Source: Bacteroidota bacterium (GTDB lineage: Bacteria; Bacteroidota; Bacteroidia; Chitinophagales; Chitinophagaceae). From it: 10,587 nucleotides of DNA. The stretch's first letter is position 1; each line of letters begins with the position of its first letter. Shown piece after piece: positions 1 to 6,371 of this stretch. The position numbers and the translations under genes are program-made. The stretch lies in assembly GCA_023392185.1 (NCBI GenBank), contig JAEVZP010000103.1, positions 1-10,587 on the forward strand, given 5' to 3'. The notes under the pieces are model-generated. The model saw only the letters and a program-made list of their open reading frames with translations, searched no databases and was not told the origin of the DNA.

Positions 1-14
1 AATTTCCTGCAATC

Positions 15-392
15 ATGGCAGATCTGAAACAATTCGCAGAACAACTCGTTAACCTGACTGTAAAAGAAGTTAACGAACTGGCTACTATCCTGAAAGACGA
101 GTATGGCATTGAGCCTGCTGCTGCTGCAGTAGCAATGGCTGGCCCGGCTGCTGGCGCTGGCGCTCCTGCCGCTGAAGAAAAAACTTCTTTCAACGTAATG
201 CTGAAGGCTGCCGGCCCGAACAAGCTGAACGTGGTAAAAGTGGTGAAAGACCTCACTGGTCTGGGCCTGAAAGAAGCGAAAGAACTCGTTGACGGCGCTC
301 CGAAAGCCGTGAAAGAGAACGTTTCTAAAGCAGAAGGCGAAGACCTGATGGCCAAGCTGAAAGAAGCGGGTGCTGAGGTAGAACTCGCTTAA
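15..392 (+). CDS. rplL: 50S ribosomal protein L7/L12
   Basis: This 125-residue protein is the ribosomal stalk protein, which binds L10 as dimers and recruits and stimulates the translational GTPases. The three usual parts are visible: an N-terminal dimerisation helix region (about residues 1-32), an Ala/Gly/Pro-rich hinge (about 35-54), and the conserved C-terminal domain (about 56-125). The C-terminal domain contains [20 protein letters not shown] and ends in GAEVELA. Length is normal for the family. The start is the first ATG, opening MADLKQF, typical of Bacteroidetes L7/L12. It is probably transcribed with rplJ, which would lie upstream outside the window. A strong terminator begins 22 nt after the stop. 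Unusually, no rpoB follows: the next gene is on the opposite strand and unrelated. None of the TTCCGGAA palindromes common elsewhere in the window falls inside this gene. Identification is secure. Confidence 0.98.
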   Translation: MADLKQFAEQLVNLTVKEVNELATILKDEYGIEPAAAAVAMAGPAAGAGAPAAEEKTSFNVMLKAAGPNKLNVVKVVKDLTGLGLKEAKELVDGAPKAVKENVSKAEGEDLMAKLKEAGAEVELA

Positions 393-414
393 TTGCCTTT
401 TGTTCTTAAAGAGC

Positions 415-448
415 AAAGCCGCTTTCCTTCCGGAAAGCGGCTTTTTTT
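415..448 (+). terminator. Rho-independent terminator of rplL
   Basis: A perfect 13-bp stem (415-427 pairs with 432-444) closes on a TTCC tetraloop, and the T-run 442-448 follows directly. The genome-wide palindrome TTCCGGAA (428-435) forms the loop and the top of the stem. The strength of this structure argues that the L10-L7/L12 transcript stops here rather than reading into rpoB. Confidence 0.9.
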
Positions 449-566
449 ATTGCATAATAACTAATTCGATATTCGGGTTCCCATATTCGTAATTACAAAG
501 CGGTATAGATGCACCTGCCTGCTGACCTAAAGAGGCTGCACAGAGCAGGAAAAATAAGGCAGATAT
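447..566 (-). pseudogene. Possible decayed secreted-peptide ORF without a start codon
   Basis: The stretch between the rplL terminator and the hydrolase gene holds no ordinary gene. One minus-strand frame stays open for 39 codons and reads like a secretion signal: ALFFLLCAASLGQQAGAS, then PLCNYEYGNP, ending IELVIMQ and a stop at 449-447. An in-frame TAA lies just upstream and there is no ATG, GTG or TTG at the 5' end; the first codon is ATA. It could be the remnant of a small secreted protein, or chance. I see no family resemblance. Confidence 0.2.
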
Positions 567-576
567 TTATGTTGAG

Positions 577-1191
577 CTAGATCCGCTCCGCCCGCTCGGC
601 AAACACCCGCGCCAGCTTTTGGGCCCAAATCGCGTATTCTTTTCCGGAAGGATGCAGCCCATCCGGCGCGAGGTATTCTGCCTGGCTGCCGTTTTCGCGG
701 GTGCTGCACGTGATGTCCAGGAAATCTACGCCGCGCTCTTGGCAGATGTCGCGGGCGGCGCGGTTGAAATGGTCAATCTCTTCGGCAATTTTCACGCGGT
801 CGCGGCCTTCGGCAAACGGCGTCACGCCCCAATCGGGAATGGACAGCACCACCACGCGGCTGTGCTCCAGATTGGCAAAGCGAATGGCTTTCTGGAGCAA
901 GCCCCTGAATTCTTCCCGATAATTCTCCACGTGTCGCCCCCGGTATTGGTTGTTTACGCCAATCAGCAGCGATACAAAATCAAACGAACCTTTTGGAGCC
1001 GCAGCAGCAATGCCGGCTTCCAGTTCGTCGGTCGTCCAGCCAGTCACAGCCACGATTTCCGGATCGGCAAAGGGCTCGCCTTTTTCCCGCATCCGGGCCG
1101 CCGTTTGGTAAGGAAAAGACTCTTCCACAGGTAACCCTTCGCCAATGGTGTAGGAGTCGCCGAGGGCGAGGTAGCGCACTTTATTGGACAT
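577..1191 (-). CDS. SGNH/GDSL-family hydrolase (lysophospholipase L1/TesA-like esterase)
   Basis: A 204-residue hydrolase of the SGNH superfamily, which cleaves ester or thioester bonds with a Ser-His-Asp triad; the substrate cannot be read from the sequence. Block I is GDSYTIGEG (residues 11-19, nucleophile Ser13). Block II has the oxyanion Gly in VTGWTT (Gly51). Block III is GVNNQ (78-82), with Asn in place of the more usual Asp after the conserved Asn. Block V is DGLHPSG (177-183, Asp177 and His180). No signal peptide is seen, so it is probably cytoplasmic. Its ATG lies inside the 3' end of the upstream dehydrogenase gene, overlapping by 11 nt, which points to translational coupling in one operon. 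It converges on rplL. A TTCCGGAA palindrome (642-649) falls in the block V region (PSGK). The superfamily call is secure; the specific activity is unknown. Confidence 0.88.
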   Translation of the reverse strand: MSNKVRYLALGDSYTIGEGLPVEESFPYQTAARMREKGEPFADPEIVAVTGWTTDELEAGIAAAAPKGSFDFVSLLIGVNNQYRGRHVENYREEFRGLLQKAIRFANLEHSRVVVLSIPDWGVTPFAEGRDRVKIAEEIDHFNRAARDICQERGVDFLDITCSTRENGSQAEYLAPDGLHPSGKEYAIWAQKLARVFAERAERI

Positions 1192-2554
1192 AAATCGTCT
1201 TGATGTTTACAAATTCACGAATGCCGTTTCCGCCCAGCTCCCGGCCATAACCGCTTTCTTTGATTCCCCCGAAAGGCAGGCGCGGGTCTGAATGTACGGC
1301 GGCGTTTACAAAGCAACTGCCGGCTTCCAACACTTCGCGGGCCAGCCGCTCGGCGCGGTCGCGATCCTGAGAGAAAACAGCACCGCCAAGGCCGTAATTC
1401 GTGTCGTTGGCAAGGCGAAAGGCATCGGCTTCATCTTCCGCAGGGATAATAGCGGCCACGGGTCCAAACAGCTCTTCGTCAAAGGCGGGCATACCGGGTT
1501 TCACGTCCGTAAGCAGCGTTGGTGGATACCACGCGCCGGATTTTTGGGGAATTTCGCCCCCTAAAACCAGCTTGGCACCCGTAGCAATACTTTTCTGAAC
1601 CTGTTCGTGCAGCTCGTCGCGCAAATCTTCGCGGGCCATCGGCCCCATCGCGCTGTCTTCTTCTAAGGGGTCTGTGAAGGAAAAACCTTCCAGCGCAGCG
1701 GCCATTTTTCCGGAAAATTCTTCATAGTAATCCTTTACCACAATAAACCGTTTCGGGCTGATGCAGCTTTGGCCACAGTTGCCCATGCGGGTCTCGGCAC
1801 ACAGCTTCACGGCTGCGTCTAGGTCGGCATCGTGAAGAATCACATAAGGGTCGGAGCCGCCGAGTTCCAGCACGTGGGGTTTCAGCGCGTGACCGGCAGC
1901 TGAGGCGATTTTCCGACCCACGGCGGTGCTTCCGGTAAAGGTTACAGCAGCAATTTCCGGACGGGCAATCAATTCACCCGCATCGGGACCGGAAAGGAAA
2001 ACAACCTGCAACAGGTCGCGCAGCTCGTTATTCTCTTTAAACAACGAACCGATGATCTGCGCACAACCGCTCACGTTGGCCGCATGTTTCAACACCATGA
2101 CGTTTCCTCCGGCGAGAATGGGCGCAAGTGCCCGGAACACCTGCCAGAACGGATAATTCCACGGCATAATCGCCAGGACCACGCCGAGGGGTTGATAGCT
2201 CACATACGATTTCCGGGCTTCGGTTTGCACCCTTTGCGGTTGCAGAAAGCCTTCGGCATTATCGGCGTACCAGCGGAAGGTGCGCACGCATTTTTCCACT
2301 TCTGCCCGGCCCTGCGTCACCGGTTTGCCCATTTCCAGTGCGGCTTCGCGGGCGCATTCGGGAATTTTCGCTTCCAAAACATCGGCGATCCGCCGCAATA
2401 CCTCACAGCGCCCGGAAACGGGCCTTTGCGCCCATACTTTTTGAGCGTTTACGGCGTTGGAAAGGATTTGGGAAACCTCGTTGGCAGGGGTGAGAGTGTA
2501 AGTTGCCAACGGTTTTCCGGTGGCGGGGTTGATGGTTTCAAAAGAAGTCTTCAT
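1181..2554 (-). CDS. sad: NAD(P)-dependent aldehyde dehydrogenase, succinate-semialdehyde type (Sad/YneI-like)
   Basis: A 457-residue aldehyde dehydrogenase, probably oxidising succinate semialdehyde to succinate in the cytoplasm. The full ALDH motif set is present: PWNYPFW (oxyanion Asn133), KHAAN (cofactor-binding Lys156), FTGSTAVG (206-213, the cofactor glycine loop), VLELGGSDP (general base Glu230), GQSC (nucleophile Cys264) and EELFGP (cofactor-ribose Glu361). VLELGGSDP, GPMAR-DLRDELH and the overall length match E. coli Sad (YneI) better than GabD or betaine-aldehyde dehydrogenases, from memory of those sequences. The start is the only good ATG, opening MKTSFETINPATG. It is the first gene of a two-gene operon with the SGNH hydrolase and diverges from the phosphohexomutase gene, with a 93-nt gap. 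One TTTCCGGAAA (1707-1716) is read as SGK. The family is certain; the substrate is inferred from similarity alone. Confidence 0.88.
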   Translation of the reverse strand: MKTSFETINPATGKPLATYTLTPANEVSQILSNAVNAQKVWAQRPVSGRCEVLRRIADVLEAKIPECAREAALEMGKPVTQGRAEVEKCVRTFRWYADNAEGFLQPQRVQTEARKSYVSYQPLGVVLAIMPWNYPFWQVFRALAPILAGGNVMVLKHAANVSGCAQIIGSLFKENNELRDLLQVVFLSGPDAGELIARPEIAAVTFTGSTAVGRKIASAAGHALKPHVLELGGSDPYVILHDADLDAAVKLCAETRMGNCGQSCISPKRFIVVKDYYEEFSGKMAAALEGFSFTDPLEEDSAMGPMAREDLRDELHEQVQKSIATGAKLVLGGEIPQKSGAWYPPTLLTDVKPGMPAFDEELFGPVAAIIPAEDEADAFRLANDTNYGLGGAVFSQDRDRAERLAREVLEAGSCFVNAAVHSDPRLPFGGIKESGYGRELGGNGIREFVNIKTIYVQ

Positions 2555-2605
2555 TCAGCAAAATATTATTCTGTTTAGGCTTAAAAATCGGCGAAAAGAG
2601 GCTTG

Positions 2606-2613
2606 TATCTTCG
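2606..2613 (+). promoter_or_regulatory. Candidate -7 box for the phosphohexomutase gene
   Basis: TATCTTCG fits the Bacteroidetes -7 consensus TAnnTTTG with one substitution, 34 nt before the ATG at 2648. No clear -33 TTG partner is visible. The box shares the ten bases TAYCTTCGCG with the one before ftsY. It argues against translation from the in-frame TTG at 2603, which would lie upstream of the transcript start. Confidence 0.45.
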
Positions 2614-2647
2614 CGGTCTCTCCAAAACATCAATTATACTGCCACAA

Positions 2648-4060
2648 ATGCCCCAACCTATCAAGATTAAGTTTGGCACCGACGGCTGGCGCGCCCTTAT
2701 CGCCCAGGATTTTACCACCGACAATGTGGCCCGCGTAACGGCCGGGCTGGCGCAGTGGCTGAAACAGAAACGCGAAAAGCCCACGGTTGTTGTGGGCCAC
2801 GACTGCCGATTTGGCGGCGAGCTGTTTACCGACGTAGTGGCGCGCGTGCTGTGCGAGGCCGGCGTACAGGTGATTCTGGCCAAAGGTTTTATCTCGACCC
2901 CCATGATTTCGCTGGCGGTGTTGGAATTAGGGGCCGATCAGGGTGTGGTGATTACCGCGTCACACAACCCGCCTTCCTACAACGGCTATAAGCTGAAAGG
3001 AGCCCACGGCGGTCCTTCTTCCCCGGCGGATATTGCTGCCGTAGAAGCCTTGATTCCGGAAGAAGTCCACATTCCCACCAAATCGCTGGCAGAATACGAA
3101 GCGGAAGGCTTGCTGCGCTACGAGAATCTGGAAGACCGGTATGTGGCGTATCTGGAGACCAAATTTGACTTTGAAGCGCTCCGGAATTCGCCGTTCCGGC
3201 TGGCTTATGACGCGATGTATGGTGCGGGTCAGAACGTGATTCGGCGCTTGCTGCCCGGCGCGGTTCTCCTGCACTGCGAGCACAACCCCGGCTTTGGCGG
3301 CACCGCCCCGGAGCCGCTGCATAAAAACCTGCTGGAACTTTCGCAAACCCTGCGCGACACGCCGGAGCTGAAAATGGGCCTCGCAACCGACGGCGACGCC
3401 GACCGGATTGGTCTTTATGATGAAGCCGGAAATTATGTGGATGCCCATCACATCATCCTTTTGCTGGTGCATTACCTGCACAAATACAAAGGCATGGACG
3501 GCAAGGTGGCGATTGCCTTTTCCACCACCGACCGCGTGAAGCGCATGGCCGAGCAATACGGACTGCCCGTAGAAGTCACCCCGATTGGCTTTAAACACAT
3601 CTCCGAGATTATGGTAAAGGAAGACGTGCTGGTGGGCGGCGAGGAAAGCGGTGGCATTGCCGTAAAAGGCCATATTCCGGAACGCGACGGCATCTACGAC
3701 GGCTTGGTGATTTATGAATTCATGACCCAGACCGGCAAAACTTTATCAGAGCTGGTGCAGGAAGTGTATGAAGTGGTAGGTCCGTTTGTGTATGAGCGCG
3801 CCGACCTCACCCTGCCGAATGAGCAAAAAGAAGCCATTATCAAGATGGCGCTGGAAGGCGGCTACGCCGGTTTTGAGCCGTATGGCTATAGCCGGACCGA
3901 GAACATTGACGGCATGAAATACCACCTGGACAATGGCGGCTGGATGATGCTGCGCGCTTCCGGTACGGAGCCGCTGTTGCGCATTTATGCCGAAGGCAGT
4001 TCAGCCGAAGAGACGGCGGACATTCTGGAAAAAGTGAAAAAGGTAATTGGCGTAGCTTAA
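2648..4060 (+). CDS. Phosphoglucomutase/phosphomannomutase family protein
   Basis: A 470-residue alpha-D-phosphohexomutase, which interconverts hexose 1- and 6-phosphates through a phosphoserine and supplies sugar phosphates for glycogen or cell-envelope polysaccharide. All four signature loops are present in order: TASHNPP (catalytic Ser105), DGDADR (248-253, Mg2+ site), GGEESGG (330-336, sugar specificity) and RASGTEP (436-442, phosphate binding). FGTDGWR (9-15) is the usual N-terminal motif. I chose the ATG at 2648, giving MPQPIKIKFGTDGWR, over the in-frame TTG at 2603: a promoter-like box overlaps the latter and the extra 15 residues do not resemble the family. It is a single-gene unit with its own terminator, divergent from the dehydrogenase. 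Two TTCCGGAA copies (3054-3061, 3675-3682) are read as Pro-Glu. Glucose versus mannose (or glucosamine) specificity cannot be fixed from the motifs. Confidence 0.93.
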   Translation: MPQPIKIKFGTDGWRALIAQDFTTDNVARVTAGLAQWLKQKREKPTVVVGHDCRFGGELFTDVVARVLCEAGVQVILAKGFISTPMISLAVLELGADQGVVITASHNPPSYNGYKLKGAHGGPSSPADIAAVEALIPEEVHIPTKSLAEYEAEGLLRYENLEDRYVAYLETKFDFEALRNSPFRLAYDAMYGAGQNVIRRLLPGAVLLHCEHNPGFGGTAPEPLHKNLLELSQTLRDTPELKMGLATDGDADRIGLYDEAGNYVDAHHIILLLVHYLHKYKGMDGKVAIAFSTTDRVKRMAEQYGLPVEVTPIGFKHISEIMVKEDVLVGGEESGGIAVKGHIPERDGIYDGLVIYEFMTQTGKTLSELVQEVYEVVGPFVYERADLTLPNEQKEAIIKMALEGGYAGFEPYGYSRTENIDGMKYHLDNGGWMMLRASGTEPLLRIYAEGSSAEETADILEKVKKVIGVA

Positions 4061-4102
4061 ACTTCAACCCCTGTTTTAGCAGGGTCTTGGAAGCCTCTTT
4101 TG

Positions 4103-4138
4103 AAAAGTGCCCGGCAAAATATTGTCGGGCACTTTTTT
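4103..4138 (+). terminator. Rho-independent terminator of the phosphohexomutase gene
   Basis: A 15-bp stem (4103-4117 with 4122-4136, one G-T wobble at 4114/4125) closes on an AATA loop, and the T-run 4133-4138 overlaps its 3' arm. It starts 43 nt after the stop codon. A smaller hairpin, CCCTG (4069-4073) with CAGGG (4080-4084), lies between. Confidence 0.88.
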
Positions 4139-4350
4139 CTGCTATTGATTCAGAAAGGGGTCACCCGACAAGTACAGAATGACAATGGGCGAAGCTCCAC
4201 GTAGAAAGTTTTGTTCGAGAAGGGCTCGCTTACACTACTGCCCGCTCAGTCGAAAAGAATCCACGTTTATCAGAAATTTTACATAATAAATATTACAAGT
4301 AGATACTTCAAAAGTATCCAGAAGCCGCCTGTACCGTAGCGTATGCTGCC
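4139..4350. other. Gene-free stretch between convergent genes, with a short hairpin
   Basis: I see no credible gene in these ~210 bases. The part at about 4160-4265, read on the minus strand, has the flavour of a worn intergenic repeat (GGATTCTTTTCGACTGAGCG, later GTCATTCTGTACTTGTCGGG); I could not match it to a named family. At 4302-4318 GATACTT and AAGTATC form a perfect 7-bp dyad with a 3-nt loop, 32 nt beyond the decarboxylase stop. It could help end that transcript, but no clear U-run follows it on the minus strand. Confidence 0.4.
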
Positions 4351-6183
4351 TTAGGCAAACTTCTCCAAACTGCCGCCTTTCCGGAAAAAGCGCTCAATGG
4401 CCTGCTCCACTGCCGGGTCTTCCTGCAAGGGCGGCGCATGGCGGGGCTTGGTTCGCGCGTCAATTACCAGCGGCCCGGTGCAGCCCCAGTGCTTGGCCTC
4501 GGTGAAAGCACCGACCCCATAGATATCGGCAGCCGGATCGCTTTTGGTGAAGGTGGCCCACAGAAAATTCCGGAAATCCTGCGCCAGAAATGCCGCATCA
4601 TCGCACAGAACAAGCAGCGCAATGCCGCGCAGCGCTTCGGCTTCGCCGGCCAACGACTGCCCAAATGCTTCTACTTCGCCTGATACCCCACCCTTTTCGC
4701 AGGCTTTTCCACTCATCGCTACCACTCCCGGCATCACCAGGCCTGTTTCCGGAAACACAAGGTTCTCTTTGAGCATTTGGGGAATTTCTGTGTTTAATTT
4801 CCGCACCGGAACATCCACCGCAGCCAGCACTACTTTGCTTCCCTGATTGAGCCCTTCGCCGGAATAGTCCAGCGTATCAATCGTGGTTTTGGTGTAGAAA
4901 TGTACATCGCGCCGGAAATCCAGCCGCTCCAGCATGTATTGCAGAAAGGCCTCGGGCTGGTTTGTAGAAAGCCCCGGCGCTTCCTGCCCGATAAACAAAA
5001 ACTTGGCGAGCGAAAGCTGCCCTGTACCAAGGCAGTGGTTGGCAATGGTGAGCAACTCGGCCGGCTGTTGCGTAGGCATGTAGGGCGTGTAGCGCTCCTG
5101 GCCTATGGCAAAAAGCAGCGGGTGCACGCCCGCAGCGTCCACAGCATACACTTCTTTTAATCCCGGGATTTCGGCGGGCAAAGCATCGCCGGTAATGTCG
5201 TGAATAAGTTCGCCAAAACGGGTGTCTTCCTGCGGCGGACGACCTACGAGGGTAAACGGCCAAATGGCTCCTCTGCGCGCATACACCTTGTGGACTTTCA
5301 TCAAGGGAAAATCATGTGTCAGGCTGTAATAACCCAGGTGGTCGCCAAAGGGGCCTTCAGGTTTCACAGACCCTTTGGCGACCGTTCCGGTAATCACAAA
5401 ATCGGCATCGGTGGAAATGCAAAATCCGTCGCGGTAGGTATAGCGAAAGCGCCGCCCGGCCAGCATACCGGCGAATAAAGTCTCACTCAAGCCTTCGGGT
5501 AAAGGCATCACGGCGGCCACAGTATGCGCCGGCGGACCGCCTACAAAAATGCTCACTTTCAGGTCTTCGCCCTTTGCATCCGCCCTGGTCTGGTGCACGC
5601 CAATGCCGCGGTGCAGCTGGTAGTGAAGCCCGATTTCCTTATTTAAAATATAGTCATTTCCGGAAAGCTGAATCCGGTACATCCCGATGTTGGAATGGCG
5701 GATCCCCGGCTGTTCCACATCTTCGGTATACACCTGTGGGAGGGTTACGAACGCGCCGCCGTCCATCGGCCAGTGTTTGATGAGCGGCAGGTCGGAGATC
5801 TGCACTTCTTCATAGAGCACCGGCGCTTTCGACGGATTTTTCAGGGGCAGCGCGCGGAGAGCAGCCAGTCCGGTTTTCAGGTTGCCAAGCGGCCGGCGCA
5901 ATGCGCCCATCGGGTCGTTTTTCAGATGCACAGCCGCTTTCACACTCTCGAGCGAATCGCGGAAGATAAACTGGCTGCGCGCCAGTGTTCCAAACAGGTT
6001 GCTGCATGCCCGGAACTTGCTGCCTTTTACGTTTTCAAAAAGAATAGCCGGACCACCTGCATCGAAAATGCGGCGGTGCACGGCAGCCATTTCGCCGTCG
6101 GGATCAATTTCTTCGGTTACGCGGACGAGTTGTCCGGCTTTTTCCAGATCCAAAAGGCATTCTTCCAGCGATGCATAAGCCAT
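4351..6183 (-). CDS. UbiD-family decarboxylase (menaquinone-biosynthesis type)
   Basis: A 610-residue member of the UbiD family, which decarboxylates aromatic or alpha,beta-unsaturated acids using prenylated FMN supplied by a UbiX partner. Visible family features are MAYASLEECL at the N-terminus, SNIGMYR (164-170, the cofactor and metal-binding Asn/Arg region) and PEGPFGDHLGYY (275-286), which carries catalytic Glu276 and an Asp at the second acidic position. It is longer than E. coli UbiD (about 497 residues) and fits the ~600-residue class often annotated as menaquinone biosynthesis decarboxylase in Bacteroidetes. The start is the ATG at 6183; an in-frame TTG two codons upstream is less likely. 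No ubiX or other quinone gene is in the window, so the substrate is open. Four TTCCGGAA palindromes lie within it (4379, 4568, 4747, 5658) and use all three frames. Confidence 0.9.
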   Translation of the reverse strand: MAYASLEECLLDLEKAGQLVRVTEEIDPDGEMAAVHRRIFDAGGPAILFENVKGSKFRACSNLFGTLARSQFIFRDSLESVKAAVHLKNDPMGALRRPLGNLKTGLAALRALPLKNPSKAPVLYEEVQISDLPLIKHWPMDGGAFVTLPQVYTEDVEQPGIRHSNIGMYRIQLSGNDYILNKEIGLHYQLHRGIGVHQTRADAKGEDLKVSIFVGGPPAHTVAAVMPLPEGLSETLFAGMLAGRRFRYTYRDGFCISTDADFVITGTVAKGSVKPEGPFGDHLGYYSLTHDFPLMKVHKVYARRGAIWPFTLVGRPPQEDTRFGELIHDITGDALPAEIPGLKEVYAVDAAGVHPLLFAIGQERYTPYMPTQQPAELLTIANHCLGTGQLSLAKFLFIGQEAPGLSTNQPEAFLQYMLERLDFRRDVHFYTKTTIDTLDYSGEGLNQGSKVVLAAVDVPVRKLNTEIPQMLKENLVFPETGLVMPGVVAMSGKACEKGGVSGEVEAFGQSLAGEAEALRGIALLVLCDDAAFLAQDFRNFLWATFTKSDPAADIYGVGAFTEAKHWGCTGPLVIDARTKPRHAPPLQEDPAVEQAIERFFRKGGSLEKFA

Positions 6184-6261
6184 AGGCAAAGAAACGAAAG
6201 GGGCAGCGGAAGGTTGAGGGGTAGCGCGGAACCCGTTTCATCTCCATGACGCAGGAACTTT

Positions 6262-6329
6262 GGAAAACCGCAGAGACCGCAAAACAGCGGAAACCATAGA
6301 GACCGCAAAAATGTGGAAACCGTAGAGAC
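6262..6329. repeat. Short tandem repeat, ~26-27-bp unit, 2.5 copies
   Basis: Unit 1 (6262-6288) and unit 2 (6289-6314) share the pattern GGAAACC-nn-AGAGACCGCAAAA. A third, partial unit (6315-6329) runs GGAAACCGTAGAGAC straight into the left arm of the adjoining palindrome. The block lies between the thiol oxidoreductase and decarboxylase genes, both on the minus strand. Read on the minus strand it gives GCGGTCTCTGCGGTTTTCC, similar in style to the CTCTGTG-type repeat at 9814-9853. No coding potential is seen. Confidence 0.75.
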
Positions 6330-6349
6330 AAGGCATGCCTTGTCTCTAC
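6322..6349. repeat. Perfect 28-bp palindrome
   Basis: GTAGAGACAAGGCA is followed at once by its exact reverse complement, centred on GCATGC. It can form a 14-bp cruciform or an RNA hairpin. It lies 23 nt beyond the thiol oxidoreductase stop and could protect or end that transcript, but no U-run follows on the minus strand. Palindromes of this GTAGAGAC...GTCTCTAC type are familiar as dispersed intergenic repeats in cyanobacteria and some Bacteroidetes; that link is from memory. Confidence 0.85.
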
Positions 6350-6371
6350 AATAAACCTGAATCCCGAATCC

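Noticed and set aside
509..580. Plus-strand 23-codon ORF after rplL
   Set aside because: It is too short, has no ribosome binding site, and nothing in its sequence suggests a protein.
2603..2647. Fifteen-codon N-terminal extension of the phosphohexomutase from a TTG
   Set aside because: It needs a TTG start, overlaps the promoter-like TATCTTCG box, and adds residues unlike the family; the ATG at 2648 places the GTDGWR motif normally.
2960..3673. Long minus-strand open frame opposite the phosphohexomutase gene
   Set aside because: It is a shadow: the plus strand carries all four phosphohexomutase motifs, and the antisense product has no recognisable features.
4302..4318. Hairpin as terminator of the UbiD-family gene
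   Set aside because: The 7-bp stem is AT-rich and has no adjacent U-run on the minus strand, so it is noted only within the intergenic entry.
6187..6194. TTTCTTTG as a promoter box for the UbiD-family gene
   Set aside because: It is a one-mismatch fit to TAnnTTTG but ends only 3 nt from the ATG and is too weak to call.
5695..6249. Plus-strand open frame opposite the 5' end of the UbiD-family gene
   Set aside because: It is antisense to conserved UbiD motifs; no independent support.
6262..6349. CRISPR array
   Set aside because: Units are contiguous without spacers, there are fewer than three full copies, and no cas genes are present.
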